Shown here: positions 8,025 through 17,670 of the stretch, piece by piece
How positions within the stretch are numbered: position 1 is the stretch's first letter
Layout: each line of letters begins with the position of its first letter
Source: Cyanobacteria bacterium OH_PDB_230
GTDB taxonomy: Bacteria; Cyanobacteriota; Vampirovibrionia; Gastranaerophilales; Gastranaerophilaceae
DNA length: 64,000 nt
Assembly (NCBI GenBank): GCA_023421795.1
Contig: JAEZSO010000002.1
Span: 1,170,553-1,234,552 of the forward strand
Direction of reading: 5' to 3'
Translations under genes and position numbers: made by a program
The notes under the pieces: model-generated
Seen by the model: only the letters and a program-made list of their open reading frames with translations
Databases searched by the model: none
Told to the model about the DNA's origin: nothing

Positions 8025-9087
8025 GTTGTTCAAAAAAAGTCTGTTGCATGTTGAGATGTTTATATCCAAGGCATTTACAGGCATAAGCGGTTATTTTTCT
8101 GCCTCTCGGTGTTCTTTGAAGGAAACCTTCTTGGAGCAGATACGGTTCATATACGTCTTCTATTGTTTTAGAGTCTTCTCCTAAAGCCGCAGCTAATGTT
8201 TCAAGGCCTACAGGACCGCCGTCATACTTTTCTACAATAAGTTTCATTAATGCCCTGTCAGTGTTATCCAGCCCATAGTTGTCTATTTTTAATATATCTA
8301 ATGCTTCATTTGCAACTTGTTCGTTGATTCTACCATCAAATTTTACAAGAGCATAATCACTCACCCTTTTAACGAGTCTGTTTGAAATTCTAGGCGTTCC
8401 TCTTGACCTTCTGGCGATAGCAACGGCTCCTTCCCGGGTAATGTTGATGTCCAGAATTTTTGCGGTTCTTAAAACGACTTCAGTGAGCTCTTCTAAATTA
8501 TAGAATTCAAGCCTGTGGATTATCCCGAATCTGTCTCTGAGAGGACCCGATAAGGCTCCTGCTTTTGTCGTTGCACCGATAAGGGTAAATTTTGGTACTG
8601 GAACTCTTAATGTTTTTACGCTTTGTCCTTTACCTGTATTCATATCGAGGTAAAAGTCTTCCATTGCTGGATAAAGTATCTCTTCTGCAATTTTGTTTAA
8701 CCTGTGGATTTCATCTATGAAAAGAACTTCCCCACCTTTCAAAGACATAAGAATCCCTATTATATCCCTTGGTCTTTCAAGCGCCGGCGCTGAAGTTATT
8801 TTTATATTTGAACCCATCTCATTTGCAATTACGCCCGCAAGAGTTGTTTTTCCTAGTCCAGGTGGGCCATAAAAAAGGAGATGGTCTAGTGGCAATTCTC
8901 TTCTCTTGGCGGCTTCTATTGATATTTTTAAGGTTGCTTTTATTGAACTTTGCCCTAGATACTCGTCAAAAGTTTTTGGTCTTATGTTATTTTCAAAAGA
9001 CATGTCATAGTCTATTTTTTGAGAAGTTATTTCTTCTCTGGGAGTAGTTTGTTTGATTTTGTTTTCGTCGTCTGAAAATATAGCCAA
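8017..9087 (-). CDS. ruvB: Holliday junction branch-migration helicase RuvB
   Basis: RuvB is the hexameric AAA+ motor that drives branch migration with RuvA in recombinational repair. The 356 residues show the N-terminal NIRPKTFDEYLGQ, Walker A YGPPGLGKTTLA, Walker B VLFIDEIHRLN, sensor 1 LIGATTKAGAL with the arginine-finger region GPLRDRFG, and the C-terminal winged helix GPVGLETLAAALGED...EPYLLQEGFLQRTPRGR. It begins at a TTG (9085-9087) with AAGGAT upstream; no ATG gives a sensible N-terminus. ruvA and ruvC are not adjacent. The 3' end overlaps the convergent YhcH gene by 8 bases. Confidence 0.96.
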   Translation of the reverse strand: MAIFSDDENKIKQTTPREEITSQKIDYDMSFENNIRPKTFDEYLGQSSIKATLKISIEAAKRRELPLDHLLFYGPPGLGKTTLAGVIANEMGSNIKITSAPALERPRDIIGILMSLKGGEVLFIDEIHRLNKIAEEILYPAMEDFYLDMNTGKGQSVKTLRVPVPKFTLIGATTKAGALSGPLRDRFGIIHRLEFYNLEELTEVVLRTAKILDINITREGAVAIARRSRGTPRISNRLVKRVSDYALVKFDGRINEQVANEALDILKIDNYGLDNTDRALMKLIVEKYDGGPVGLETLAAALGEDSKTIEDVYEPYLLQEGFLQRTPRGRKITAYACKCLGYKHLNMQQTFFEQPN

Positions 9088-9097
9088 TTTTATATCC

Positions 9098-10426
9098 TTA
9101 AGTGTTTATCAGAAATCTGTAGTAAATATAGATAGAGCTGAGTATTAATGAAACTAATGTTATTATAGACCCATATTTGAAAAATTTCCTGAATGAAATT
9201 TTATGCCCGCTGTTAGTAGCCGTTTCAGCCACTACAACGTTGGCTGCTGCTCCTATTAAAGTCATGTTTCCTCCGAGGCAGGCTCCTAGGGACAGACACC
9301 ACCATAGAGGATGGACATAATCAGCACCTTCGACTAATTGGATTTGGTAAATCAAAGGGGCCATAGTAGCTGTATATGGTATGTTATCTATTATACCTGA
9401 TAATATCCCTGATGCCCAAAGTATTATCATTGCAGTAGCTGATTCATTTCCTTTTGTAACCGCCAAAAGCCATTCTGCTATGAGCTTTATTCCGCCTGTG
9501 GCTTCTATCCCTCCGATTATGATAAATAGTCCTATAAAAAAGAATATTGTATTCCATTCAATTTTCGGCAGGATTTCTTCAGGTTTTTCAAATATTAATA
9601 AAACACTTGCCCCCGCCATCGCTATAAGAAAAGCTTCTATATGCGTTATATCATGTGTTACGAATCCCAGTATAACTAGAGAGAGCACAATTATCGACCT
9701 TATCATAAGCTTCTTGTTTGTTATTGTTTTAGAGTTATCTATGTTATTGATTTTCTTCATTTCTTCTTCTGTAATGTGAAGTTTCTTTCTGAAAAATATA
9801 AGCAATATCCCTATGGAAATGGCTAATATTACCAAGACAATACCTGTCAGTTCATTCAAAAATGTCATAAAGGAAAACCCGGCTTTGCTTCCAATGATTA
9901 TATTCGGTGGGTCTCCTATAAGTGTTGCCGTCCCTCCTATATTTGAACAGATTATTTCAGTCATCAAAAAAGGAATAGGGTCAAGGCATAGTTCTCTTGC
10001 AACAATAAAGGTGACCGGCATTACAAGAATTACGGTTGTTACATTGTCTAAGAAAGCAGATGCTACAGCCGTAAATATTGATAAAGTTATAAATATAAAA
10101 ATTGGATGCCCTTTTGTTGATTTCAAAAATTTTATTGCCGCCCAATTATACATTCCGCTTTTGGCCGAAATATGAACTATAATCATCATGCTTACCAGCA
10201 ATATGATTACGTTAAAATCTACAAAATTTATAAAATAATGCGGGTTGATAGCCTCATGTCCTTTGTGAGAGGAAGCGAGTCCGATTAACAAAGTAATACA
10301 TGCGCCAATTAAAACCACCGATACTTTTGATATCTTGTCCCAAATTATCATCACGTATACAAATAAAAGTATCATACAAGATAACAAAACAGAGTGTTGC
10401 GATATAAAATTACTTAAAAACTCCAT
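9098..10426 (-). CDS. ArsB/NhaD-type ion transporter (SLC13/IT superfamily)
   Basis: A 442-residue membrane protein with about 11-12 helices. The two inverted repeats carry the superfamily hairpin motifs: SAFLDNVTTVILVMP with GGTATLIGDPPNIIIG in the first half, and SGIIDNIPYTATMAPLI with LGACLGGNMTLIGAAANVV in the second. This fits the ArsB/NhaD/P-protein branch, which includes Na+/H+ antiporters and arsenite pumps. The DPPN motif is typical of this branch, but no arsenic genes are near, so sodium or organic anion transport is at least as likely. The ATG follows a G-rich ribosome binding site. It lies 10 bases upstream of ruvB on the same strand, so ruvB may depend on its promoter. Confidence 0.8.
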   Translation of the reverse strand: MEFLSNFISQHSVLLSCMILLFVYVMIIWDKISKVSVVLIGACITLLIGLASSHKGHEAINPHYFINFVDFNVIILLVSMMIIVHISAKSGMYNWAAIKFLKSTKGHPIFIFITLSIFTAVASAFLDNVTTVILVMPVTFIVARELCLDPIPFLMTEIICSNIGGTATLIGDPPNIIIGSKAGFSFMTFLNELTGIVLVILAISIGILLIFFRKKLHITEEEMKKINNIDNSKTITNKKLMIRSIIVLSLVILGFVTHDITHIEAFLIAMAGASVLLIFEKPEEILPKIEWNTIFFFIGLFIIIGGIEATGGIKLIAEWLLAVTKGNESATAMIILWASGILSGIIDNIPYTATMAPLIYQIQLVEGADYVHPLWWCLSLGACLGGNMTLIGAAANVVVAETATNSGHKISFRKFFKYGSIITLVSLILSSIYIYYRFLINT

Positions 10427-10557
10427 TGTCCCCCCTTTAGCCCACTATTGTTAAATATTAACTTATAAACAGTTTCAAGTAAAGCAAAGAAAAATACTAG
10501 AGCAAAAAATATGTTTGGAATATAATTAATAGAAAAATACACAGAGGAAACATTAAC

Positions 10558-12000
10558 ATGAAAAAAATTGAAAGAACGAAAACTAAAATCGTTGCTACAC
10601 TCGGACCCAGTACGTCTACCTATGAAATGATATTAGCTCTCGCAAAAGCAGGCGCAACTATGTTTAGAATCAATACTTCGCATGAAACGCCGGAAGCCCA
10701 TGCTGAGAGAATTAAAACAATCAGGCAGGTTTCAAAAGACCTTGATAAATATTTACCTGTATTGATTGACTTACAAGGTCCTAAAATCAGAGTAGGAAAT
10801 CTAACAGAGCCTATTCCTTTGACAGAAGGCCAAGAGCTTGTTCTTCAGGCAAGTTTGCAACAGACTGACAAAGACATTATTCCTGTTGACTACAAAGGTA
10901 TCGCAGAGGATGTGAACGCTGGTGATAAAATCCTTCTGGATGACGGAAAAATAGAACTTAAAGTTTTGGAAGTCAAAAATGGACAAGTTAAAACGAAAGT
11001 TATTCATGGCGCTTTATTAAAGCAAAGAAAAGGAATTAACCTCCCTGGTTCTACCGCAAGTCTTTCTGCTGTTACTGATAGGGATATTGACTTTATTAAA
11101 TTTGCTATAGAACAAGATGCCGATTATATAGCTCTTTCATTTGTTAGAGAAGCAAATGACATTACTTTGGCTAAAAAATATATAAATGAATTTGGCGGCA
11201 GAATACCAGTAATCGCGAAAATAGAAAAACCTCAAGCTATTGATAATCTAGAAGCAATTATAAAGGTGTCAGACGGAATAATGGTTGCCAGAGGTGATTT
11301 GGGAATAGAAATGTCTCCTGAACAAGTGCCTATGGTTCAGAAAATTATTATTGATCAAACAATTCGTCAAAGAAAAGTTTGTATCGTTGCAACACAAATG
11401 CTTGAATCTATGATAGAAGAGCCGATTCCGACAAGAGCAGAGGCAAGTGACGTCGCTAATGCTATTTTAGATGGTACGGATGCTGTTATGTTATCAGGTG
11501 AAACCGCGATGGGTAAATATCCTGTTGAAGCAGTGGCTATGATGAAAATGATAGCAAATAACGTTGAAAAATGTGATTTCGGACTTTCTAATTTAGATTT
11601 AGAAATAAATGAGGATTATGAAATAACTCCTCAAGCAATTTCAAATGCGGCTGTTAAAATGGCTATGGACCTCAATGCTAAAGCTATTTTGGCGTTTACG
11701 CATTCAGGTTACACCCCAAGACTTTTATCAAAATTGAAACCGTCTGTTCCTATCATTGCTATATCTGATAGAGAAGATACTTGCAGAAGATTAAATTTAT
11801 ATTGGGATATCCATCCTGATATGAAAGATTGGGATACGGTTTTAGATAGAAGCCTTTTGGAAAAAATAGATGAATATGTTTATCAAAACACAGATTTCAA
11901 AAATGACGAAAGAATAATAATCATCGGTTCAATTCCAAAACTTATTACCGGAAGAACAAACTTTATAAGAGTTCACAGAATTGGTGCACATGATATTTAA
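10558..12000 (+). CDS. pyk: Pyruvate kinase
   Basis: Catalyses phosphoenolpyruvate plus ADP to pyruvate plus ATP. The 480 residues carry TKIVATLGPSTS at the N-terminus, FRINTSHETPE, the B domain (about 70-170), IAKIEKPQAIDNLEAI with the catalytic Lys, MVARGDLGIEM for Mg, and the signature region ATQMLESMIEEPIPTRAEASDVANAILDGTDAVMLSGETAMGKYP. The C-terminal regulatory domain is complete, and no extra C-terminal PEP-utilising domain is attached. GAGGAAA precedes the ATG; a TATAAT at 10521-10526 is a likely -10 box. A bidirectional terminator follows. Identity is certain. Confidence 0.97.
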   Translation: MKKIERTKTKIVATLGPSTSTYEMILALAKAGATMFRINTSHETPEAHAERIKTIRQVSKDLDKYLPVLIDLQGPKIRVGNLTEPIPLTEGQELVLQASLQQTDKDIIPVDYKGIAEDVNAGDKILLDDGKIELKVLEVKNGQVKTKVIHGALLKQRKGINLPGSTASLSAVTDRDIDFIKFAIEQDADYIALSFVREANDITLAKKYINEFGGRIPVIAKIEKPQAIDNLEAIIKVSDGIMVARGDLGIEMSPEQVPMVQKIIIDQTIRQRKVCIVATQMLESMIEEPIPTRAEASDVANAILDGTDAVMLSGETAMGKYPVEAVAMMKMIANNVEKCDFGLSNLDLEINEDYEITPQAISNAAVKMAMDLNAKAILAFTHSGYTPRLLSKLKPSVPIIAISDREDTCRRLNLYWDIHPDMKDWDTVLDRSLLEKIDEYVYQNTDFKNDERIIIIGSIPKLITGRTNFIRVHRIGAHDI

Positions 12001-12025
12001 ACTGTAAATAGTAAATTTCAGAACT

Positions 12026-12053
12026 AAAAAGGCGGATTTAATTCGCCTTTTTT
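12026..12053. terminator. Bidirectional Rho-independent terminator between pyk and a convergent gene
   Basis: AAAAAGGCG and CGCCTTTTT arms enclose a GATTTAATT loop, giving a U-tract on either strand. It ends pyk on the plus strand and the exported hypothetical protein on the minus strand, whose stop codon lies at its edge. Confidence 0.85.
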
Positions 12054-12495
12054 ATATCAAATTTTGTACTCCGGTTCCACTATTCATGTCTATATAAGAG
12101 AATATTTTATTGATGGTTGCGGCTGAAAAATTGTAATTGTTATCAACAGGGAGTATTTTTACAAATGAATTTTTCATATCTTTTTTTGCGGTTACCAGAA
12201 TAAATTCTTTTGAATAAGCCGTAAAAATAATTGTTCCTGTTTTAAACTGAACTTCATCTATTTGATAGTTATTGTCTGTTATTGCCGAAAGGCAAGTGTA
12301 TAAAAGAGTTTCTATAGGAAGCTGATATGTTTTTATACATTGTGCAAATGAGGTGTATATAGGTGCAGGAGTCTTTACCGTATTATAAACCGGTGAGGTT
12401 TGCAGGTTTTTAGGCGGTGCTGTTGTTGCAGCGTCTGCGTGCAAAGAGGTGCTAAATATTAATACTAATAAAGTGCTTAAAACCAATTTTTTCAT
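12052..12495 (-). CDS. Exported hypothetical protein, 147 residues
   Basis: The N-terminus MKKLVLSTLLVLIFSTSLHADA is a clear Sec signal peptide, with likely cleavage after HADA or ADAA. The mature part begins with a Thr/Pro-rich linker and then a small domain with two cysteines (FAQCIKTY and LYTCLSAI) that could form a disulfide. I do not recognise the family. It starts within the polA stop codon (TAATG, 1-base overlap), so it is translationally coupled to DNA polymerase I, an odd partner for an exported protein. A bidirectional terminator follows directly. Confidence 0.75.
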   Translation of the reverse strand: MKKLVLSTLLVLIFSTSLHADAATTAPPKNLQTSPVYNTVKTPAPIYTSFAQCIKTYQLPIETLLYTCLSAITDNNYQIDEVQFKTGTIIFTAYSKEFILVTAKKDMKNSFVKILPVDNNYNFSAATINKIFSYIDMNSGTGVQNLI

Positions 12496-15380
12496 TAATT
12501 TTCCATCCAGCTTTTTCCTGTAGCAATGTCTATTTTTAAAGGAACTAAAAATGGTTGGTTTAATTCCATTGCTTCTTTTACAAGTGTTTTAATTTCATCA
12601 AGTTCAGAATTAAGGGCTTCGATTACAAGTTCATCGTGAACCTGAATAATGATTTTTGATTTTAGATTTTTGGACTTTATTTGTTCCTGAAGTTTTTTCA
12701 TTGCTACTTTGATGATATCAGCGGCAGTACCTTGAATAGGCGTATTGATTGCGGCTCTTTGAGCTGCTTCTTGTATTTTGCTTGTAGTACTTGTAAGTTC
12801 TGACATCAAATAACGTTTTCTTCCGTAAAGTGTTTCAACATATCCGTGCTGGTATGCGAACTCTATAACTTCTTTCATATAGGTTTTAACACCGGGATAT
12901 GTGGCAAAATATTTATCAATGAACATTTGAGCTTCAGCTTGAGATATACCGAGAGTTGAAGATAAACCAAAGCGGGATTGGCCGTATACAATGCCAAAAT
13001 TGACTGTTTTTGCTTTGTATCTCATATCTTTTGTAACCTCTGAAAGAGGTACATCAAAAACCTTTGAAGCTGTTAGAGTATGGACATCTTCATCATTACA
13101 AAAAGCATCTATTAAATTGTCATCTCTTGAAAAATGAGCAAGCAGTCTGAGTTCTATCTGAGAATAATCTGCTGAAAGAATTACGGAATTCGTTTTATCA
13201 GCAGGTACAAAAGCCCCCCTGATTCTGTTTCCGATCTCTGATCTGATTGGGATGTTCTGTAAATTAGGATTTGAACACGATAATCTTCCGGTTGAAGTGA
13301 TAGTCTGGTTAAATGTAGTGTGAATTCTGTTATCTATTGGGCTTATAAGGTTTGGAAGGGTGTCAATGTATGTCGTTTTAAGCTTGCTTAGATGTCTTTG
13401 CTCAAGAATTTCTTTGGCGATTTCATGCTCTTCTGCAAGGTCTTCCAAGACCTTGGCGCTTGTTGAAAAACCTGTTTTTGTTTTGTTTTTGCCTCTTGTT
13501 TTGAGGTTTAATTTTTCAAAAAGGATATCGCCTACTTGTTTTGGCGAATTTATATTGAATCTTTCACCTGCTGATTCGTAGATTTTTGATTCTATAATAT
13601 CTAATTTTTTCTGTATTTCTTGTTCAAGTCCTTTTAAATAAGGAACATCTATACTTATCCCGTTCCATTCCATTTCTGCTAATACAAGCGCTGTTGGAAC
13701 TTCGATGTCATAGAGTAAATCCAGCTCTTTTTCATCAAGGTTTTGCTGCCAATATCTTGAAAGTTCTAAAGTGGCAAAAGCATCATCACAAGCGTAGTCA
13801 GCTGCATTTTCTATAGGAATTGTTTCCATTGGGATATAGCTTTTACCGCTTCCCGTAAGTTCTTCATAGCTGGTCATTATGAAGTCAAGGTGCTCGCTTG
13901 CCTGTATTTTTAGCCCGTGCTTTCTTGAAGCGTCTTTGATGTAGCTTGCAAGCATCGTGTCCATAATTATGTTGTTGACGCCGATGTTGTGCTTTCTTAG
14001 AACATTTACATCAAATTTAGCATTTTGTAGAGTTTTTGCTATTTCTTTGTTTTCAAAAACAGGCTTGAGTTTTTCTGCAACAATATCAAGCTCTAATTGT
14101 TCCCCGACTTGATGGAAGATAGGAATATAAAAGGCAAATGTTTTGTCTTCTTTTGTTTCGTCGATTTTTACCCTGGTATTTTTAGCAGTTATTTGTTCGT
14201 TATAAGCGATAGAAATCCCGACCAAGTCGCTTTCCATAGGATCTAGGCTGGTTGTTTCCGTATCAATAGAAAAGATAGTTTGTCTTTCAAGATTTGCTAT
14301 TAGTTTTAATAATTTTTCTTCAGTATCGACTATTTCTTTTTCTACTTTAATATCGCTTTTTGATTCTTTAGTTAACTGCGTCGCAAAGCTAAACCCAAGT
14401 TGCAATTGACCTGCATCTTTTCTTGCGGCTATTATCGGTTTATTATCAGTTTGCTTTACTTGAGCGACTTCTTCTATATTGCCTATTTTAAAAGGTTTAG
14501 CGATTTCATCTATATTTTTGATGAAACTGTATAATTGATTTTTTTTGAAAAATTCAATCACTTTGTCGATATTGGGCATTTCAAGATGAGTATGCTCAAA
14601 ATCGAAATTGATATCTACATTTTTTTGAATTGTTGCCAACTCTTTGCTTAATCTTGCTATTTGTTCGTTGTCAATAAGCTTTTGCTTGAGTGCTTTTTCC
14701 TTTATTTCATCTATGTGAGAATATATTTCCTCTATAGAATCAAAGCGCATTAAAAGTTTTGATGCTGTTTTATCCCCAACTCCTCTTATTCCAGGGATAT
14801 TATCAGATGTATCACCGCTTAATCCTTTGTAGTCTGTAACTTGGTACGGGTAAACTCCCATTTTGTCATGGACTTTGTACCAATCATACTCGATAAGTTC
14901 TCCCTTAGAAGGTAAAAGCACCTTTATAAAGCCGTCTCTGTCTACAAGTTGGAAGGAATCTTTATCCCCTGTAAGAATGTATGTTTTATGTCCCAGTTGT
15001 TTTGCTCTTGTAGATATAGTTCCGATAACATCATCGGCCTCAAATCCTTCTTTTGTATAAATAGGAATGTTAAAGGCATGAAGACCTTCGAGTATTTCAG
15101 ATAGTTGACTTCTTAGAGTATCTGGCATCGAAGTCCTGTTTGCCTTGTATTCTTCGTACAGTTCAACCCTGTAGGTTTGTCTGCCGACGTCAAAAGCTGC
15201 AGCGATGCAATCAGGAGTGATATTCTTATTTTTTAACAAGTCAAAAAGCGCTTTAAAAAAGCCGAATACAGCCCATGTCGGCTGATTGTCGCTTGTTTTC
15301 ATCCCTGTTCTTTCAAGCGCAAAGAAGTATCTGTATGCGACAGCGTGACCGTCTATTAGAATTAAAGTTTTACCACTCAT
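12495..15380 (-). CDS. polA: DNA polymerase I
   Basis: Fills gaps and removes RNA primers in replication and repair. At 961 residues it has all three domains. The 5' nuclease is about 1-290 (LILIDGHAVAYRYFFAL, GFEADDVIGT, LTGDKDSFQLVD, YKGLSGDTSDNIPGI). The 3'-5' proofreading exonuclease is about 350-520 and retains its DxE in FSIDTETTSLDP. The polymerase domain follows to the end (FNQTITSTGRLSCSNPNLQNIP, motif A ILSADYSQIELRLLAHFS, motif B RYKAKTVNFGIVYGQSRFGL, motif C IIQVHDELVIEA). Proofreading therefore looks intact, unlike in many Firmicutes. AGGTAA precedes the ATG. It lies 62 bases downstream of the carbamoyltransferase gene on the same strand. Confidence 0.97.
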   Translation of the reverse strand: MSGKTLILIDGHAVAYRYFFALERTGMKTSDNQPTWAVFGFFKALFDLLKNKNITPDCIAAAFDVGRQTYRVELYEEYKANRTSMPDTLRSQLSEILEGLHAFNIPIYTKEGFEADDVIGTISTRAKQLGHKTYILTGDKDSFQLVDRDGFIKVLLPSKGELIEYDWYKVHDKMGVYPYQVTDYKGLSGDTSDNIPGIRGVGDKTASKLLMRFDSIEEIYSHIDEIKEKALKQKLIDNEQIARLSKELATIQKNVDINFDFEHTHLEMPNIDKVIEFFKKNQLYSFIKNIDEIAKPFKIGNIEEVAQVKQTDNKPIIAARKDAGQLQLGFSFATQLTKESKSDIKVEKEIVDTEEKLLKLIANLERQTIFSIDTETTSLDPMESDLVGISIAYNEQITAKNTRVKIDETKEDKTFAFYIPIFHQVGEQLELDIVAEKLKPVFENKEIAKTLQNAKFDVNVLRKHNIGVNNIIMDTMLASYIKDASRKHGLKIQASEHLDFIMTSYEELTGSGKSYIPMETIPIENAADYACDDAFATLELSRYWQQNLDEKELDLLYDIEVPTALVLAEMEWNGISIDVPYLKGLEQEIQKKLDIIESKIYESAGERFNINSPKQVGDILFEKLNLKTRGKNKTKTGFSTSAKVLEDLAEEHEIAKEILEQRHLSKLKTTYIDTLPNLISPIDNRIHTTFNQTITSTGRLSCSNPNLQNIPIRSEIGNRIRGAFVPADKTNSVILSADYSQIELRLLAHFSRDDNLIDAFCNDEDVHTLTASKVFDVPLSEVTKDMRYKAKTVNFGIVYGQSRFGLSSTLGISQAEAQMFIDKYFATYPGVKTYMKEVIEFAYQHGYVETLYGRKRYLMSELTSTTSKIQEAAQRAAINTPIQGTAADIIKVAMKKLQEQIKSKNLKSKIIIQVHDELVIEALNSELDEIKTLVKEAMELNQPFLVPLKIDIATGKSWMEN

Positions 15381-15442
15381 GTAATTTACCTGTTTTATAA
15401 TATTGTATGTAAAATACCATATGTGGGCAAGTTTTTTAGGGT

Positions 15443-17275
15443 TTAATCAAGTTTAAACTGGCTTTGATATTCTTCTTTGCCTTCAAGTTCTTTTTGGTTT
15501 TCTTTGAGAAGAATAAAGTTCTCAAGCACTAAAACATCCATGTCCGTATACATAAAGCATTTATATGCGTTTTCGGGAGTACTTACAAGAGGCTCCCCTC
15601 TGATATTAAACGAAGTATTTACAATAACAGGATAATTGGACAGCTGCTTGAATTCATTGATTATCTTCCAATACCTCGGATTGGTCTCTTTTGAAACAGT
15701 TTGTATTCTCGCAGAATAATCTACGTGCGTTATTGCAGGCAGTTTTGACCTTATCGCTTTAAGTTTTTTTATGCCTATTAACGTTTTTTCATCATCTGTA
15801 AGTTCATTTTTAATGCTTTCGTTTATAGGTGAAGTTATAAGCATATAAGGGCTGTTTTTTCCTTCTTTAAGTTCAAAGATAGAAGAAGCATCTTCTTCAA
15901 GGCAGCTTGGGGCAAAGGGTCTGAATGACTCTCTCTTTTTTATTGCCAAATTCAATTTGGTCTGCATTTCTCTGTTTCTTGGATCTGCCAAAATGCTTCT
16001 GTTTCCTAAAGCTCTTGGGCCGAATTCCATTTTGCCTGCAAAATGACCTATAATTTTACCTTCAGCAATAAGGTTAGCAATTGTTTTTGCAAGTTCATCT
16101 TCTTCAGAAAATTCCTTGTAATCAGCTTTTATGCCATCTAAATAGTTTTTTATTTCTTCATTTGAATAATTGTCTCCAATCAGGCTTCCTTTTTGAGAAT
16201 CCGCGGAAGAAATAATTCTTTCATTCTTTAAAATATGGTAATTAGCCAGCAATGCAGCACCTAAAGCACCTCCAGCGTCTCCTGCCGCCGGTTGTATCCA
16301 TATGTTTTCAAAAGGTCCTTCTTTTAGGATTTTTCCGTTCGCTACGCAATTTAGGGCGCATCCGCCTGCAAGACAGAGGTTCTTCATCTTTGTTTTTTCA
16401 TAAACATGATTAGCGATTTTTAATACAATTATTTCAGTTACTTTTTGTATGCTTTTTGCTATGTCCATATGCTTTTGAGTAAGTTCAGATTCGGACTTTC
16501 TGGGCGGCTCTCCAAATAGGTCGTGAAACTTTTTGCTTGTCATATATTCGCCGTTACAGTAATCGAAATATGTTTGATCAAGCCAAAAAGAACCGTCTTC
16601 TTTTATTTCGATTAAATTATTTAAGATTAAATCTACATAATTTGCTTCTCCATAAGGAGCTAGCCCCATAACTTTGTACTCACCTGAATTTACCTTAAAG
16701 CCTAAATAGCCGGTAAGAGCGCTGTATAAAAGTCCAAGTGAGTGAGGGAATTCTATGGCTTGTTTAAGTTCAATTTTATTGCTTTTCCCTGTTCCCCAGG
16801 TTGTTGTGTGCCATTCTCCCACTCCATCTAAGCAGATTATAGCGGCTTCTTCAAAAGGTGATGGAAAGAATGCGCTAGCAGCGTGAGATTCGTGATGATG
16901 GCAAAAATAAATCGGACAATCTAATCTGTGATCAAAATTCTTGTCTATTTCTTTAGGTATAAAAAGTTTTTTGTTTAACCAAACCGGCATCCCTCTTGTA
17001 AAAGCTTTTAGGCTTTTTGGAACATAAGCCAGATTTGTCTCTAAAATCCTTTCAAATTTCAAAAACGGCTTTTCGTAATAAATTACCGCTTCTAAATCTT
17101 CGGGTTGTATTCCGGCTTCTTTCAGACAAAATTCAACCGCAAGTTTTGGAAAGTTGCTGTCTTGTTTTATTCTTGTGAATCTTTCTTCTTGAGCAGCTGC
17201 AATTATCTCACCGTCTTTGATTAACGCTGCTGCACTGTCATGATAATATGCGCTTATTCCTAATATGTATGTCAA
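15443..17275 (-). CDS. NodU/SxtI-type O-carbamoyltransferase
   Basis: Enzymes of this family use carbamoyl phosphate and ATP to carbamoylate hydroxyl groups on sugars or natural products (NodU on Nod factor, TobZ on tobramycin, SxtI in saxitoxin clusters). The 610 residues have the ASKHA-like N-terminal domain (YILGISAYYHDSAAALI, CHHHESHAASAFFPSPF with metal-binding His residues, CLDGVGEW, LCLAGGCALNCVANGK) and the C-terminal carbamoylation domain (EFGPRALGNRSILADPRN, VNTSFNIRGEPLVSTP). All motifs look intact. It starts at a TTG with AAAGGA upstream. It is the last gene of a tight run with an SxtJ-like and a DUF5989-like protein. The acceptor substrate is unknown. Confidence 0.9.
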   Translation of the reverse strand: MTYILGISAYYHDSAAALIKDGEIIAAAQEERFTRIKQDSNFPKLAVEFCLKEAGIQPEDLEAVIYYEKPFLKFERILETNLAYVPKSLKAFTRGMPVWLNKKLFIPKEIDKNFDHRLDCPIYFCHHHESHAASAFFPSPFEEAAIICLDGVGEWHTTTWGTGKSNKIELKQAIEFPHSLGLLYSALTGYLGFKVNSGEYKVMGLAPYGEANYVDLILNNLIEIKEDGSFWLDQTYFDYCNGEYMTSKKFHDLFGEPPRKSESELTQKHMDIAKSIQKVTEIIVLKIANHVYEKTKMKNLCLAGGCALNCVANGKILKEGPFENIWIQPAAGDAGGALGAALLANYHILKNERIISSADSQKGSLIGDNYSNEEIKNYLDGIKADYKEFSEEDELAKTIANLIAEGKIIGHFAGKMEFGPRALGNRSILADPRNREMQTKLNLAIKKRESFRPFAPSCLEEDASSIFELKEGKNSPYMLITSPINESIKNELTDDEKTLIGIKKLKAIRSKLPAITHVDYSARIQTVSKETNPRYWKIINEFKQLSNYPVIVNTSFNIRGEPLVSTPENAYKCFMYTDMDVLVLENFILLKENQKELEGKEEYQSQFKLD

Positions 17276-17285
17276 TTTATTTCCT

Positions 17286-17663
17286 TTAAAACTGATATTC
17301 GTAGTTGTCTTCTGCAGTTATGTCTTTCCAATAAGTATTACTTTTCGTTTTTTTGAGTTGCAATCTGTCTCTTTTTATAAGTTTCATAATTAGTCCTGTT
17401 GGAAGTACTGCAAATATGTATGTAAAAAATAAAGCTATTACAGAGAAGATTTCACCTAATTTTTTGCCCAGTTTTTTGCCATTGTTAAAAATTGCCTCAC
17501 CTGCATTTTTATTTGCAAAGCAGATTAAAGCCACAACAAGACAGGATACTATAAAATACTTGGCTAACGCTGCGTGATGATATTTATATAAAAGATAAGT
17601 AGGAATCAGCGGGAATAAAGTAAAAGACACTCCTGCTTTTTGGTATTCTTTGAGTTTAATCAT
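17286..17663 (-). CDS. SxtJ-family membrane protein
   Basis: A 125-residue protein with three or four hydrophobic segments: about 10-27, 33-50 and 70-95, with a basic tail RDRLQLKKTKSNTYWKD ending EDNYEYQF. The WKD...Y ending, the size and the position directly before a NodU-type carbamoyltransferase fit the SxtJ family, whose role is unknown although it accompanies such enzymes in saxitoxin clusters and many other bacteria. AGGTAAG precedes the ATG. It is 7 bases after the DUF5989-like gene and 10 bases before the carbamoyltransferase. It may tether the enzyme at the membrane; that is inference. Confidence 0.75.
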   Translation of the reverse strand: MIKLKEYQKAGVSFTLFPLIPTYLLYKYHHAALAKYFIVSCLVVALICFANKNAGEAIFNNGKKLGKKLGEIFSVIALFFTYIFAVLPTGLIMKLIKRDRLQLKKTKSNTYWKDITAEDNYEYQF

Positions 17664-17670
17664 ATCTTAC

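Noticed and set aside
9381..10175. Two plus-strand open frames of 132 and 120 codons
   Set aside because: Shadow frames of the ArsB/NhaD-type transporter, created by its hydrophobic codon pattern.
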